A stretch of 64,000 bases of DNA from Nitrospirales bacterium (GCA_020027205.1 JAHRAQ010000025.1:62001-126000), one strand, 5' to 3'; counted from the first letter of the stretch, positions 17,537 to 27,072 are shown. Notes: a model not told the origin generated them from the sequence alone. Made by a program: numbers and translations.

Positions 17537-18001
17537 ATGGACAGCGAACAGCGAAAAGACATCCTGGACCTGATCGAGATTCTGGCCGACCGGCAGTTAA
17601 CCGAAATCGAGGTTGAGCGAAACGACGTGCGTATTCGCGTCCGGCGGGACGCCCCCGCCGCATCGCGCGACGCGCCGCCGGTGTCTCCCTCCGCCCCGCC
17701 GCCCGCGCGGGAGGCCGCGGCGGCCGAATCCGCCGACGCGGATGCGTCGCAGTTGCTGAAAGTGACCTCGCCCATGGTGGGGACGTTCTACCGGTCGCCG
17801 TCCCCCGACGCGGAGTTCTACGTTGACGAAGGCGGCATGGTTCGCAAAGGGCAGGTCCTGTGCGTGGTCGAAGCCATGAAACTGATGAACGAAATCGAAG
17901 CCGAGACCGACGGCCGCGTGGTTAAAGTCCTGGCCGAGAACGGGGCGGGGGTTGAATACGGGCAGTTGTTGTTTTTGATCGAGCCGCTTCCGGCGACGTG
18001 A
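17537..18001 (+). CDS. accB: Biotin carboxyl carrier protein of acetyl-CoA carboxylase
   Basis: 154 residues. The N-terminal helix [20 protein letters not shown] is typical of AccB. An Ala/Pro-rich linker (about 38-70) leads into the biotinyl domain beginning [13 protein letters not shown], with the biotinylation site EAMKLMNEI. Its partner accC begins 39 nt downstream. It carries the carboxyl group between biotin carboxylase and carboxyltransferase in fatty-acid synthesis. Confidence 0.96.
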   Translation: MDSEQRKDILDLIEILADRQLTEIEVERNDVRIRVRRDAPAASRDAPPVSPSAPPPAREAAAAESADADASQLLKVTSPMVGTFYRSPSPDAEFYVDEGGMVRKGQVLCVVEAMKLMNEIEAETDGRVVKVLAENGAGVEYGQLLFLIEPLPAT

Positions 18002-18040
18002 GCCGTTTCCGCTTCGCGACGTCCTCCACGGGGAACCATC

Positions 18041-19390
18041 GTGTTCAAAAAAATCCTGGTTGCGAATCGCGGGGAAATCGCCCTGCGCGTGATTCGCGCC
18101 TGTCGGGAGATGGGCGTGAAAACGGTCGCGGTCTATTCCGACGCCGATGCGCGGTCGCTCCACGTGCGCCAGGCGGATGAAGGCGTCTGCATCGGCCCGG
18201 CCAGCGACGCGTTGAGTTACCGCAACATTCCCCATGTGTTGAGCGCGGCGGAAATGACCGGGGCCGACGCGATTCATCCCGGCTACGGGTTTCTGGCGGA
18301 AAACGCGCATTTTGCCGAAGTCTGCGAATTAATCGGCGTGACCTTCATCGGGCCGCTCTCCGGGCAGATCGCCCTGCTCGGCAACAAGGTCAAGGCGCGG
18401 GAAACCATGGCGCAGCACAAGATCCCCGTGATTCCGGGCAGTGAGGGCGAGATTCGCAATTTAAGTCAGGCCGTGCAGAGCGCCGGGAACATCGGGTATC
18501 CCGTCATGGTGAAAGCGTCGGCCGGCGGCGGTGGACGGGGAATGCGGATCGTCGGCCGGGAGGAGGATCTGGGCAAGGCCATTCTGGCGGCGCAGGTCGA
18601 GGCGCGGGCGGCGTTTCACCATGACGGCGTGTATCTTGAAAAATATTTCGAGGATCCCCGGCACATCGAAATCCAGGTGTTGGCGGATACCCATGGCCAT
18701 GCGGTGCATCTGGGGGAGCGTGAATGTTCGGTGCAGCGCCGCTACCAGAAGTTGCTCGAAGAATCTCCGTCGCCCGCCGTGGATGACTCGTTAAGAAAAG
18801 ACATGGGGAAAATGGCGCTCAAGGTCGTCAAGGCCGCGCAATACCGCAACGCCGGCACCGTGGAGTTCCTGCTTGACCGGCATCGAAAATTTTATTTCAT
18901 GGAGGTCAACACCCGCATCCAGGTGGAACATCCGGTCACCGAAATGGTGACCGGCACGGATCTCATCAAAGAACAGATTCGCGTGGCGGCCGGGCTGCCG
19001 CTGCGATTTCGCCAGCAGGACATCGGGTTCCACGGCCACAGTCTGGAATGCCGCATTAACGCCGAATGTTCGGAAACGTTTGCGCCGAGTCCCGGCGTGG
19101 TGTCTCGGTTCCATCTTCCCGGCGGGCCGGGGATTCGGGTGGACACGGCCATGGAAACCATGGGCACGGTCAACCCCCACTACGATTCCATGATTGCCAA
19201 ACTGATCGCGCATGGACAGGACCGGGACGAAACTATTGCCCGTGCCAAACGCGCCCTTGACGAGTTTGTCATCGAGGGGGTGAAAACGACGATTCCGTTG
19301 CATCGGCTGATCCTGAACCATCCCGATTTCCAGAAAGGCGGAGTCACCACGGGGTTTCTGGACCGGCTGCTGGCCGGCCGGATGCCCTGA
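18041..19390 (+). CDS. accC: Biotin carboxylase of acetyl-CoA carboxylase
   Basis: 449 residues, standard AccC length. It starts at GTG (FKKILVANRGEIALRVIRA). The ATP-grasp glycine loop KASAGGGGRGMR, the ECSVQRRYQK segment and EVNTRIQVEHPVTEM with catalytic residues are all present. It carboxylates AccB-bound biotin with bicarbonate and ATP. A second biotin carboxylase (35995-37413) lies with the pyruvate carboxylase carrier subunit, so the two have separate partners. Confidence 0.95.
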   Translation: MFKKILVANRGEIALRVIRACREMGVKTVAVYSDADARSLHVRQADEGVCIGPASDALSYRNIPHVLSAAEMTGADAIHPGYGFLAENAHFAEVCELIGVTFIGPLSGQIALLGNKVKARETMAQHKIPVIPGSEGEIRNLSQAVQSAGNIGYPVMVKASAGGGGRGMRIVGREEDLGKAILAAQVEARAAFHHDGVYLEKYFEDPRHIEIQVLADTHGHAVHLGERECSVQRRYQKLLEESPSPAVDDSLRKDMGKMALKVVKAAQYRNAGTVEFLLDRHRKFYFMEVNTRIQVEHPVTEMVTGTDLIKEQIRVAAGLPLRFRQQDIGFHGHSLECRINAECSETFAPSPGVVSRFHLPGGPGIRVDTAMETMGTVNPHYDSMIAKLIAHGQDRDETIARAKRALDEFVIEGVKTTIPLHRLILNHPDFQKGGVTTGFLDRLLAGRMP

Positions 19391-19403
19391 CGAAGGGCGC
19401 CCC

Positions 19404-20063
19404 GTGTCGCGACCGTCCCTGTCCGGCGTCTATCTGCTGTTGGAGGAGCGGTGGGCGTCGCGGCTTGATTTGTGCCGCGTGCTGGAAACGGCCGCGGGAT
19501 GCGGCGTCCGGTTGTTTCAGTATCGTAACAAAACCGGATCCATGCGCGACATGTTCGAGAGAGCCGCGGCCTTGCGTGACGTTGCCTCGCGGTGCGGCGC
19601 GTGGCTCATCGTCAATGACCGGTGCGACGTCGCCCTGGCGGCGCGGGCGGACGGCGTGCATCTGGGACAGGAGGACCTTCCGCTGGCGTTGGCGCGGCGC
19701 GTCATGGGGCGCGACCGGATCATCGGCGTCTCCACCCATTGTCCCGAAGACGCGGACGCGGCGACACGGGGCGGCGCGGATTATCTCGGCTATGGCCCGT
19801 TGTTTCCGTCGACGACCAAAGACACGCAGAGGCCGGCCGTGGGGCCGGCGGGGTTGCGGGAGATTTGCCCCCGCACGCCGTTGCCGGTGTTTGCCATCGG
19901 CGGGATTACCCCGCCGTCCGTTCGGGAAATCATCACCGCCGGCGCCGCCGGCGTGGCCGTGGCCTCCGCCGTGCTCGACGCGTCCGTGATCGAGCGAACC
20001 CTGCGCGATTTTGTCAATCAGTGCTCCGCACCATGTGACCGGCGCGCCGCACCACTTAATTAA
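19404..20063 (+). CDS. thiE: Thiamine-phosphate synthase
   Basis: 219 residues, TIM barrel. Recognisable motifs are FQYRNKTGSMRDM, LIVNDRCDVALAARADGVHLGQEDLP, GVSTHCPEDA, DYLGYGPLFPSTTK and FAIGGITPPSVREI. It couples HMP-PP with thiazole phosphate to give thiamine phosphate. GTG start 13 nt after accC, so it is probably the last gene of that operon. The stop overlaps the 3' end of bioD on the other strand by 4 nt. Confidence 0.94.
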   Translation: MSRPSLSGVYLLLEERWASRLDLCRVLETAAGCGVRLFQYRNKTGSMRDMFERAAALRDVASRCGAWLIVNDRCDVALAARADGVHLGQEDLPLALARRVMGRDRIIGVSTHCPEDADAATRGGADYLGYGPLFPSTTKDTQRPAVGPAGLREICPRTPLPVFAIGGITPPSVREIITAGAAGVAVASAVLDASVIERTLRDFVNQCSAPCDRRAAPLN

Positions 20064-20914
20064 TGGCGCTCCGCATCACTTAAAATGGCGCGCCGCGCCA
20101 TGGCCGCCACCTCCCGCATCGCCGCATGGCCGGCCAACTCGTTGACGCCGTCTTCCCAATGCGCGGCCATGGCCGGCTGAAAGGGGAGCGGGCCGAACAC
20201 CGGCGCGCCGGCAAACGCGCGGATTAACTCGACAGTGGACTCCGTCTGGAGTCGCGCGTCACGGTCGGCGGCGGTGGTGTCGGCGGCGGTGGTGGTGTCG
20301 GCGGTGGCGTCGACGTTGGTGCCCGCGGCGGCGGTGTGATTGAGCAGAACGCCCGCAATCGGAATACCTGCCTGACGAAGACCCATGAGCGTGAGCCGCG
20401 TGTGATTGACCGCGCCCAGGCCGGCCCGGCCGACGACCAGGCAGGGCAGCGCCGTCAGTTTGATCAAGTCGCGCACGTCCTCCGTGGGCGTCAGGGGCAC
20501 GAGGACGCCGCCCGCGCCTTCCACGATCATGTACTCATGGCGCGCCGCCAGCGTTCGGTAGGCGTCAAGAATGACCGGCATCTCGATGCGGCCATGCGCG
20601 CGGCGCGCGGCGTCGATGGGCGCCACCGGCGACGGGAAGCAATACGGATTCAGCAGCGCCATGTCTTCCCCCGGCGCGCACAGGTCCCGCAGGCGCCGCG
20701 CGTCGGACGCGGGTGTCACGGCGTCACCATCCCCGTCCCGCACAACGCCGGTCTCGACGGGCTTCATCACGCCGACGTCGGCGCCGGCGCGTCGCAACGC
20801 CACGGCCAGGGCCGCGGTCACCACGGTTTTGCCCACGCGCGTATCCGTGCCGGCGACGAACAGACCCTTGGGGGCGCGGGGGGACGGGTTCGTTCCGCCG
20901 GTCGTCGTCACCAC
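20060..20914 (-). CDS. bioD: Dethiobiotin synthetase
   Basis: 284 residues; forms the ureido ring of dethiobiotin from DAPA, CO2 and ATP. It shows the P-loop GTDTRVGKTVV, VMKPVETGV, the EGAGGVLVPL segment and the DLIKLTALPCLVVGRAGLG motif. An unusual Ala/Thr/Asp low-complexity insert (about residues 200-222) follows VLLNHTAA. The start overlaps the SDR gene by 7 nt, implying translational coupling. No other bio gene is in the window. Confidence 0.93.
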   Translation of the reverse strand: MVTTTGGTNPSPRAPKGLFVAGTDTRVGKTVVTAALAVALRRAGADVGVMKPVETGVVRDGDGDAVTPASDARRLRDLCAPGEDMALLNPYCFPSPVAPIDAARRAHGRIEMPVILDAYRTLAARHEYMIVEGAGGVLVPLTPTEDVRDLIKLTALPCLVVGRAGLGAVNHTRLTLMGLRQAGIPIAGVLLNHTAAAGTNVDATADTTTAADTTAADRDARLQTESTVELIRAFAGAPVFGPLPFQPAMAAHWEDGVNELAGHAAMREVAAMARRAILSDAERH

Positions 20915-21687
20915 AGCCGGTTGTCCACGTTGTAGATTTGGCCTGAAATGTCACGGGCGGTGGTCAGGCGGTAGATTACATCGGCGACGTCATCGAGCGA
21001 CGGGGTGCGTCCCAGGACGTGGTCGTCAAGATCGTCCGGCCCGGGAAACGCGGCGCCCGCGAGGGGTGATGGATGCCAGCCGGGGAAGACCGCGTTCACG
21101 CGGACGTTGACGTTTCCGAATTCCCGCGCCGCCGACTTGACGAATCCCACGGCCCCGGCTTTGCACGCGGCATAGGCGGCGTGACCCGCGCGGCCCAACT
21201 CGCCGGTCAATGACCCGACCACGGTCACGGCACCGCCACGCTGTTTGGAAAAAATCTCGCCGGCTCGTTGCAGACAGAGAAACAAACCCGTGAGGTTGGC
21301 GCGCATCATGCCGTCCCATTCCGACGGCGTGAGACGTACGGTGACGCGATTGACGGCCCGGCCCACGGCCCAGACGCAGGCGTCGAGTCCGGGCCATGCG
21401 TGTTGCATCAGGTCAAACATGGCATGGACGGATGCCGGGTCGCCGACGTCCGCCTGAAACACTTCACCCCGCCGGCCATGTTCTTCAATCACGCGCAACA
21501 CGGCGTCGGCGGCGGCGCGATTGGTGTGGTAATGGACGATCACGTTCCAACCGTGCCGGGCGAAATGCCGGCAGACCGCGGACCCGATCACGCCGGAGCC
21601 TCCGAGGACCAGCATGGCGGGGGCGGTGGCGGAAGAGATTGCGGATGACGGCTCGCGGTCGCGGGGCTGGCGGGGCAAGGCGTTCAT
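20908..21687 (-). CDS. Short-chain dehydrogenase/reductase coupled to bioD
   Basis: 259 residues from the ATG at 21687. The Rossmann motif LGGSGVIGSAV is near residue 26. The WAVGRA segment stands where NNAG is expected. Then come the Ser in VVGSLTG and the catalytic YAACK. It resembles FabG-type 3-oxoacyl reductases. The 7-nt overlap with bioD suggests a link to biotin precursor (pimeloyl) synthesis, which is inference. A longer version from 21798 would run through a dispersed repeat and is unlikely. Confidence 0.8.
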   Translation of the reverse strand: MNALPRQPRDREPSSAISSATAPAMLVLGGSGVIGSAVCRHFARHGWNVIVHYHTNRAAADAVLRVIEEHGRRGEVFQADVGDPASVHAMFDLMQHAWPGLDACVWAVGRAVNRVTVRLTPSEWDGMMRANLTGLFLCLQRAGEIFSKQRGGAVTVVGSLTGELGRAGHAAYAACKAGAVGFVKSAAREFGNVNVRVNAVFPGWHPSPLAGAAFPGPDDLDDHVLGRTPSLDDVADVIYRLTTARDISGQIYNVDNRLW

Positions 21688-21732
21688 GGCGCGCAGGGAA
21701 CGTAACAAGGCGCGCCGCAAAGAGCAACGCGC

Positions 21733-21853
21733 CCGCTTGTCTTTTTCGTCCCATGTGGCGTTGGGCGGCTTGCATGTTCGGTCGACGTGCAAGAGCACGC
21801 CTTCCTCACCCGCTGCGCCACCCGCCTTGCCTGGAACGAAAAATCCTGCGCGG
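21733..21853 (+). repeat. 120-bp dispersed inverted repeat, copy A
   Basis: This segment is nearly the reverse complement of 27073-27192, with scattered substitutions and a short indel. Shared blocks include GTCGACGTGCAAGAGCACGC and CCGCCTTGCCTGGAACGAAA. It lies just upstream of the SDR gene. Confidence 0.85.
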
Positions 21854-21870
21854 ATGTTCCCCCTTCCGTC

Positions 21871-22129
21871 ATTCCCGACACCCGATTAAGAACGTCGGGG
21901 GCAGGTGTTCGGAATCGGGAATCCATCCCCCTCCGTCATTCCCGACGTTTTTAATCGGGAATCCATCCTTCTGTTTCATTGTCCTAACCAAGGGACAGAA
22001 CAACAGAAAGATGGATTCCCGACTACAGATGTCGGGAATGACGGAAGGGGCCACCAATGACCCTTTTCGAGTGGATTCCGCGCACTCACCGTTCTCCGGT
22101 CAGTGAACATCATCGACGCGAAATGACGG
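21871..22129. repeat. Palindromic MITE-like repeat cluster, copy 1
   Basis: The core 21933-22044 has two arms built from GTCATTCCCGAC...GTCGGGAATCC hairpins in inverted orientation, around a centre containing TTGTCCTAACCAAGGGACA. A preceding copy (21871-21929) has an inserted GTCGGGGGCAGG hairpin. At 22104-22129 is an inverted copy of a flank that recurs at 32629-32654. The elements fill the gap between the SDR and the secreted-protein gene. No coding sequence. Confidence 0.8.
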
Positions 22130-22214
22130 AAGGGGTTGCGGAATGCCCGGCGGCGTTGCTGCGTCATGGGGCGTGTGCTACGGTGAAAATCATCGAGCGC
22201 GGGGTGTGTGCGTG

Positions 22215-23132
22215 ATGTCGGGCAATCGCAAAAATGTTGTGGCGGGGCGGCGGCGTTGGGGTGTGGCGTTGTGCCGGTGGGCGCTGATGGCGGTTGGTCT
22301 CGTGGCGGGGTGGGGCGGTCATGGGTTCGGACAGATGCCGGACGTGATCCATGACGCCGGCGCGTATTTCCCTGACGAACCGGGCAATGAATGGCGGTAT
22401 CGCGGCCGGATCACCGAAGGCAAAGTGGATCGGATCAAGGACGCCGAGTTCGTCAATGTCTCGACGGTGACGGGGCGGGACACACGCGACGGCGTCCCGC
22501 TCACGGTGTTTCATGACACCAGGCCCGGCAATCAGGAGCCGGTGGACAGTTACTATCTTCGCGACGTCGCGGGCATTCGCTATTACGGCTCCACGCCCGG
22601 AACGAGTCTGGAACGACAGTTAATCCCCTATCAGATTGTGCGGTTTCCCCTGGAGGCGCCCAGTTCGTTTCGTCAGATGAATCGAAAAAATCTCACGCTG
22701 GGGTTGGACCTTGATCGTGACGACCGGGCGGAGACCGTGGACGTTGACGCCACGGTGACCGTCCGCGGGCGGGAATCCGTGACCGTGCCGTCGGGCACGT
22801 ATGACAACGCGCTTCGTCTGGAATCGCACATGCGGTTTCTGGTGCACTTGTCGCGCGACGGGACGTACGTGTATGGGCATGACACGCTGACGGCGTGGTT
22901 TGTGAAAGACATCGGGCTGGTCCGCTATGTCGAACGTCAGATGATTCCGACGAGGGAGGCGGGCAAAGGGCGCCTGATTGAAATGACCGAGGAACTGGAA
23001 GCCGCCACGCTGCGGGGCGGGAGCCTCGTGATCGGTCGGCGCCATGCGCCCACCCGTGGCGGGTTCGCCGCCGCCCCGTCGGATGCCGTCCGGCCGGATC
23101 GTCCTTTTTTTACCCGCCTTCCCCATCCCTGA
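22215..23132 (+). CDS. Secreted beta-rich protein of unknown function (DUF3108-like)
   Basis: 305 residues from the ATG at 22215. The N-terminus is basic followed by a hydrophobic segment (CRWALMAVGLVAGWGG), a signal peptide. The mature part is rich in alternating hydrophobic beta-strands, with SVTVPSGTYDNALRLES near residue 195 and WFVKDIGLVRYVERQM near residue 240. This pattern is seen in DUF3108-like and related periplasmic beta-sheet proteins. The last ~45 residues are Pro/Arg-rich. Function unknown. Confidence 0.65.
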   Translation: MSGNRKNVVAGRRRWGVALCRWALMAVGLVAGWGGHGFGQMPDVIHDAGAYFPDEPGNEWRYRGRITEGKVDRIKDAEFVNVSTVTGRDTRDGVPLTVFHDTRPGNQEPVDSYYLRDVAGIRYYGSTPGTSLERQLIPYQIVRFPLEAPSSFRQMNRKNLTLGLDLDRDDRAETVDVDATVTVRGRESVTVPSGTYDNALRLESHMRFLVHLSRDGTYVYGHDTLTAWFVKDIGLVRYVERQMIPTREAGKGRLIEMTEELEAATLRGGSLVIGRRHAPTRGGFAAAPSDAVRPDRPFFTRLPHP

Positions 23133-23214
23133 CGGGACAGGCCGCCCGCCGCCCCTCTCCGGCGTGTGTCGCCGTGTGTCCCGTGACGCTCACGTTCAAG
23201 GCGGCGCGCGTGAT

Positions 23215-24057
23215 TCAGGAGCGTTGCGTTTCGTGTCCGGCTTTGACTGCGGGCAGGTGTTGATTGAGGAACGTGATGGTCTCCGTCCATGCCTGCCGGG
23301 CCGCCGATTCGTTGTAGACATCGGGCCGTACCGGATCGCAAAACCCGTGGCGGGTGCCGGGATACCGGCGCACGTCCGCGGCCTGTCCCGTGTCCCGCGC
23401 ACGTTGCTCCAGGCGATTCAGGCCCGCGGCCGTCACCGCGTGGTCGGTTTCCGGCGCGTGGTACAGGAGTCGGCAGTGGAACGTCCCGGTGGCGTCAAGG
23501 GGGTCGGGCAATGCGCCGTAAAAGGACACCGCCGCCCGCAGCCGTTTGCGTTTGAGGGCAAAGAGGATGGCCAGCGTGCCGCCCAGGCCCAGCCCGACGA
23601 CGGCGTGAGCGTTGCGCAGCGTCACCTCCATCTCCGGGTCTTCGGTGATGTTCGCGTTCAGAAATTCGCACGAGGCGTTGATGTCCTGCAGGACCGTGTC
23701 GCCGTCAAGTTGTTCCGCCAGGGCATCCGCGACTTCCGCGCTGGCGGTGACCATGCCGCCCTGCCGGCCGTACAGATTGGGGACCATGACCACGTAACCC
23801 TCGCGGGCCAGTCGCACGGCCAAGTCTCCGGCATCCGGCGTCACCCCCCACTTGTCGTGCAGCAGTACAATGGACGGACATTTGGCGGCGTCCTGCGGCC
23901 AGTAGTAAAACCCTTGGACTTGGTGCTCCTTGGGGATTCTGGTGGCGGCGTAAGGATCGACCATGTGGTCTTTGTGTGTCGCAAAGACGCCTTTGCTGGA
24001 AAAGCGAACCGCCTTGTATCCGATTTGGTCGGCTGAAAACGGTGTGGAATCCGGCAT
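23215..24057 (-). CDS. Dienelactone hydrolase-family protein lacking the nucleophile
   Basis: 281 residues of alpha/beta-hydrolase fold. IVLLHDKWGVTPDAGDLAVRLAREGY and MVPNLYGRQGG are typical of dienelactone hydrolases. The nucleophile elbow, normally GxCxGG, reads GLGLGG, so a Gly sits at the Cys/Ser position. The likely acid (APETDH) and the His (GTRHGF) are kept. Catalysis by the usual mechanism seems impossible, or another residue substitutes. A promoter lies about 50 nt upstream. A GTG start at 24075 is an alternative. Confidence 0.8.
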   Translation of the reverse strand: MPDSTPFSADQIGYKAVRFSSKGVFATHKDHMVDPYAATRIPKEHQVQGFYYWPQDAAKCPSIVLLHDKWGVTPDAGDLAVRLAREGYVVMVPNLYGRQGGMVTASAEVADALAEQLDGDTVLQDINASCEFLNANITEDPEMEVTLRNAHAVVGLGLGGTLAILFALKRKRLRAAVSFYGALPDPLDATGTFHCRLLYHAPETDHAVTAAGLNRLEQRARDTGQAADVRRYPGTRHGFCDPVRPDVYNESAARQAWTETITFLNQHLPAVKAGHETQRS

Positions 24058-24106
24058 GGCGATGTTTGGTGTCACGTGACGGCGTGTCGTGGCGGGAACG
24101 GGGCGG

Positions 24107-24136
24107 ACTATAGCGGGCGGGGCAACAGTCTGTCAA
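24107..24136 (-). promoter_or_regulatory. sigma70-type promoter
   Basis: On the minus strand TTGACA (24136-24131) and TATAGT (24112-24107) are spaced 18 nt apart, upstream of the dienelactone-hydrolase-like gene. Confidence 0.7.
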
Positions 24137-24163
24137 CGCCACGCGCGGGGCGGGGCGGCGTCT

Positions 24164-25354
24164 TCATCGGGCCGGCCCGGCGCCGAACGAAAACTCCGCC
24201 ACCTCGGCGGCGTCGATGCCCGCCTTGACCATGTCCCCGATGGGCAGCGGACGCTCGGCCTGTCGCACGTCGTCGATGCGGCTTCGGGTGTTCGGATGCG
24301 GGGGGATGAACAGCGTGCAGCAGTCCTCGTCCGGTTCGATGGAGGTGTCAAACGTGCCGATGCGCTGCGCTTCGGTGATGATTTCGATTTTGTCCATCCC
24401 GATCAACGGGCGCAGGATGGGCAGTTGCGCCGCCTCGCTCACGCTCCGAAGATTCTCCGCGGTCTGGGAGGCCACCTGTCCGAGACTGTCGCCGGTGACC
24501 AGCCCCCAGCAACGTTCCCGTTCGGCCAGGTGTTCCGCGATGCGCAACATCATCCGCCGGTACATGACCACGCGAATCGGCGCGGGGGCGTGCACGACAA
24601 TGGTGCGTTGAATTGCTCCGAACGGCACAAGATACAGCCGGGATTTTAATTGATAGTCGGTGAGACGGGACACGAGGTCGCGGACTTTTTCTTCGGACGC
24701 GCGCGACAGGTAGGGGCGTCCGTGAAAATGCACGAAGACCGCCCGGCAGCCCCGCTTCATCATCCGGCAGGCCGCCACCGGCGAATCGATGCCTCCCGAA
24801 ATGAGGCAGAGCACGCGGCCGCCGCTGCCGGTGGGGAGTCCGCCCGGCCCGGGATGTTTGCGCAACGAAAAGTACGCGGCGTGATCCACAATCTCCACGG
24901 CGACGGTGAGGTCGGCCTCGCCGAGACTGACGCGCTTGCCGGTCGCGCGGCACAGGTGCGCGCCGATTTCCCTGTTCAGTTCGAGAGAGGTTTTGGCAAA
25001 ACGTTTGTCGCCCCGCTTGGCGGTGACGCGAAAGGTGCTGAAGGTTTCCGGTTGCAGCGCGGCTTCGATGGCCCGGCACAGCGGCGCAAGGTTGGGCGAG
25101 GCATAGTCAATCGGCAGTGAGTCTGCCAGGGCATAATTCGCCACGCCGAAAGTGTGACGAATACGATCCCGAACGGCCTCCCAGGAATCGCCGTGTCGAA
25201 ACGCAATCCGAAGACGGCCGGGAAGCGCCTTGACCTCGGTGACGTCCGTGTGTTTCAGCGAATGTTGAAGATGCTGAACCAGGCGTTGTTGAAACACTCC
25301 GCGGTTGCGCCCCTTGAGCGCCAGTTCGTGATAATGCACCAGGGCCTGCGGCAT
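24164..25354 (-). CDS. thiI: tRNA 4-thiouridine synthetase ThiI (no rhodanese domain)
   Basis: 396 residues. The N-terminal ferredoxin-like/THUMP region (HYHELALKGRNR, then FRVTAKRGDKRF) is followed by the PP-loop ISGGIDSPVA near residue 200. ThiI adenylates U8 of tRNA before sulfur insertion, and in some bacteria also serves thiazole synthesis. It lacks the C-terminal rhodanese domain of the E. coli enzyme, so sulfur must come from a separate donor. ATG overlaps the trxB stop (TAATG), showing translational coupling. Confidence 0.92.
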   Translation of the reverse strand: MPQALVHYHELALKGRNRGVFQQRLVQHLQHSLKHTDVTEVKALPGRLRIAFRHGDSWEAVRDRIRHTFGVANYALADSLPIDYASPNLAPLCRAIEAALQPETFSTFRVTAKRGDKRFAKTSLELNREIGAHLCRATGKRVSLGEADLTVAVEIVDHAAYFSLRKHPGPGGLPTGSGGRVLCLISGGIDSPVAACRMMKRGCRAVFVHFHGRPYLSRASEEKVRDLVSRLTDYQLKSRLYLVPFGAIQRTIVVHAPAPIRVVMYRRMMLRIAEHLAERERCWGLVTGDSLGQVASQTAENLRSVSEAAQLPILRPLIGMDKIEIITEAQRIGTFDTSIEPDEDCCTLFIPPHPNTRSRIDDVRQAERPLPIGDMVKAGIDAAEVAEFSFGAGPAR

Positions 25355-26280
25355 TATCCATCGGCCTCCAGAAACCGCTCGGCGTCGATGGCGGCCATGC
25401 ACCCGGACCCCGCGGCAGTGATGGCCTGGCGGTAATGCGGGTCCTGCACGTCGCCGGACGCGAACACGCCGGCGACGCTGGTCGCGGTGCCGTGCGTGGT
25501 GCGGATGTAGCCGTTGGCATCCAAATCGAGTTGGCCCTGAAACAGTTTGGTGTTGGGCGTGTGCCCGATGGCGACAAACACGCCTTTGCAGTCAACCGTC
25601 TGCGTCTTGCCGGTGCGCACGTCGCGGAGCCGGACGCCGGAGACCGTCTCGTCGCCCAGGATTTCTTCGACCACGGCGTTCCATTGAAACGAGATTTTTT
25701 CGTTCTTGTGCGCGCGGTCTTGCATGATTTTTGACGCCCGGAGTTCGTCGCGTCGATGGACGACGCGCACGCCGCTTGCGAATTTTGTGAGGAACAGGGC
25801 TTCTTCCAACGCGCTGTCGCCGCCGCCGACCACGACAAGGGGCTGGCCGCGAAAGAAAAATCCATCGCAGGTGGCGCAGGTGGACACACCATGCCCCAGG
25901 AGCCGGGCTTCGGACGGGAGGCCCAGCGGGTTGGCCGTGGCGCCGGTGGCGATGATGAGGGTTTTGGTCTGGATGGTTTCTTCGTCGTCGATGGTGAGAT
26001 GAAACGGCCTGGCGCGAAGGTCGAACCTAGTGACGTCCGCCGCCCGAAACGTGGTGCCGAACCGTTCCGCTTGCGCGTGCATGTCCTGAATTAATTTCGG
26101 CCCCATGATGCCGTCCGGGAAACCGGGGTAATTTTCCACGTCGGTGGTCAGGGTGAGTTGACCGCCGGCCTGCGCGCCTTCGAACATCAGGGGGGCAAAA
26201 TTGGCGCGGGCGGTATAAATCGCGGCGGTGAGTCCGGCGGGGCCGGACCCCGCAATCACAACATTGTGCATGGTCGTCAT
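25354..26280 (-). CDS. trxB: Thioredoxin reductase
   Basis: 308 residues, the standard low-molecular-weight type. FAD-binding [16 protein letters not shown] is at the N-terminus, the redox pair CATCDG is near residue 138, the NADPH motif [13 protein letters not shown] follows, and [22 protein letters not shown] closes the FAD site. It reduces thioredoxin using NADPH. It sits between coaE (13 nt upstream) and thiI (overlapping), so reducing power for 4-thiouridine formation may explain the operon. Confidence 0.96.
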   Translation of the reverse strand: MTTMHNVVIAGSGPAGLTAAIYTARANFAPLMFEGAQAGGQLTLTTDVENYPGFPDGIMGPKLIQDMHAQAERFGTTFRAADVTRFDLRARPFHLTIDDEETIQTKTLIIATGATANPLGLPSEARLLGHGVSTCATCDGFFFRGQPLVVVGGGDSALEEALFLTKFASGVRVVHRRDELRASKIMQDRAHKNEKISFQWNAVVEEILGDETVSGVRLRDVRTGKTQTVDCKGVFVAIGHTPNTKLFQGQLDLDANGYIRTTHGTATSVAGVFASGDVQDPHYRQAITAAGSGCMAAIDAERFLEADG

Positions 26281-26293
26281 CCTTTGTGAAAAA

Positions 26294-26959
26294 TTATGAT
26301 CGTGACGGCGGCGCGGGGCGCGCGCGGTGTGTCCTTTCCCGCGGCCGGCGACGCCGACCCGCTTCCTGCAATAGTTGCCGATACAACTCGCGCACCTGCG
26401 CGCGAAGTTGCGGCGCGGGCAGCATCCCGTTCAGCAGGTGATCGGCCATGCGGCGTTTGGCGGTCAGGGGGAGTTGTCCGCGCATCCGTGCCAGCGCGTC
26501 CTTTCTGCTTAATCCATCGCGCCGCCGCGCCCGCGCCACCTGTGCGGCCCGCGTGGCCGTCACCACGATGACCCGGTCCATCCGCAGGTGCGCCTTGGCT
26601 TCAAACAGAAGCGCCGCGTCGTAGATGATCACGGCGTCGGGATGCCGCCGCGCCAGCGCCTTCGTGCGCCGAGCCTGTTCCCGCGCGACGCGGGGATGGA
26701 CAATGCGGTTCAACGCCGCCAGTTTCGCGGGATCGTGAAACACCGTCCGGGCCAGCGCGCTTCGATCCAATGTACGGTCGGCGCGCAGGATGCGTGTTCC
26801 GAACGTGTTCACAAGGTCTTTCCATGCCGCCTTGCCCGGTTCCACCACGGCGCAGGCCAGTTGGTCGGCGTGAATGACCAGCGCGCCGCATTCCCGGAAC
26901 ATCCCGGCCACCGTGGTTTTACCGGACGCCAGTCCACCTGTCAGTCCTGCCAGGAGCAT
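26294..26959 (-). CDS. coaE: Dephospho-CoA kinase
   Basis: 221 residues. The start [21 protein letters not shown] contains the P-loop. [40 protein letters not shown] and the lid segment [16 protein letters not shown] follow. It phosphorylates dephospho-CoA in the last step of CoA synthesis. The start is fixed by a TATACT box 9 nt upstream; the 13-codon upstream extension is therefore rejected. A Pro/Arg-rich tail extends past the usual family end. Confidence 0.93.
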   Translation of the reverse strand: MLLAGLTGGLASGKTTVAGMFRECGALVIHADQLACAVVEPGKAAWKDLVNTFGTRILRADRTLDRSALARTVFHDPAKLAALNRIVHPRVAREQARRTKALARRHPDAVIIYDAALLFEAKAHLRMDRVIVVTATRAAQVARARRRDGLSRKDALARMRGQLPLTAKRRMADHLLNGMLPAPQLRAQVRELYRQLLQEAGRRRRPRERTHRARPAPPSRS

Positions 26960-26968
26960 CGATGTTCC

Positions 26969-26998
26969 AGTATAAAGAATGTGCGCGAGGTTCGACAA
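26969..26998 (-). promoter_or_regulatory. sigma70-type promoter of coaE-trxB-thiI (leaderless)
   Basis: Minus-strand TATACT (26974-26969) ends 9 nt before the coaE ATG. TTGTCG (26998-26993) lies 18 nt further upstream. No Shine-Dalgarno is present between box and ATG. Confidence 0.65.
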
Positions 26999-27072
26999 CG
27001 ATGCCCGATGGCGTGGTCGGCGGTTGCCGGTATGTCAGGAGGTCTTCTGCTCTATGCCGGCGGCGGAGTGTC

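Noticed and set aside
21871-22129. CRISPR array
   Set aside because: The units are irregularly spaced palindromic elements with related centres, not short repeats with unique spacers.
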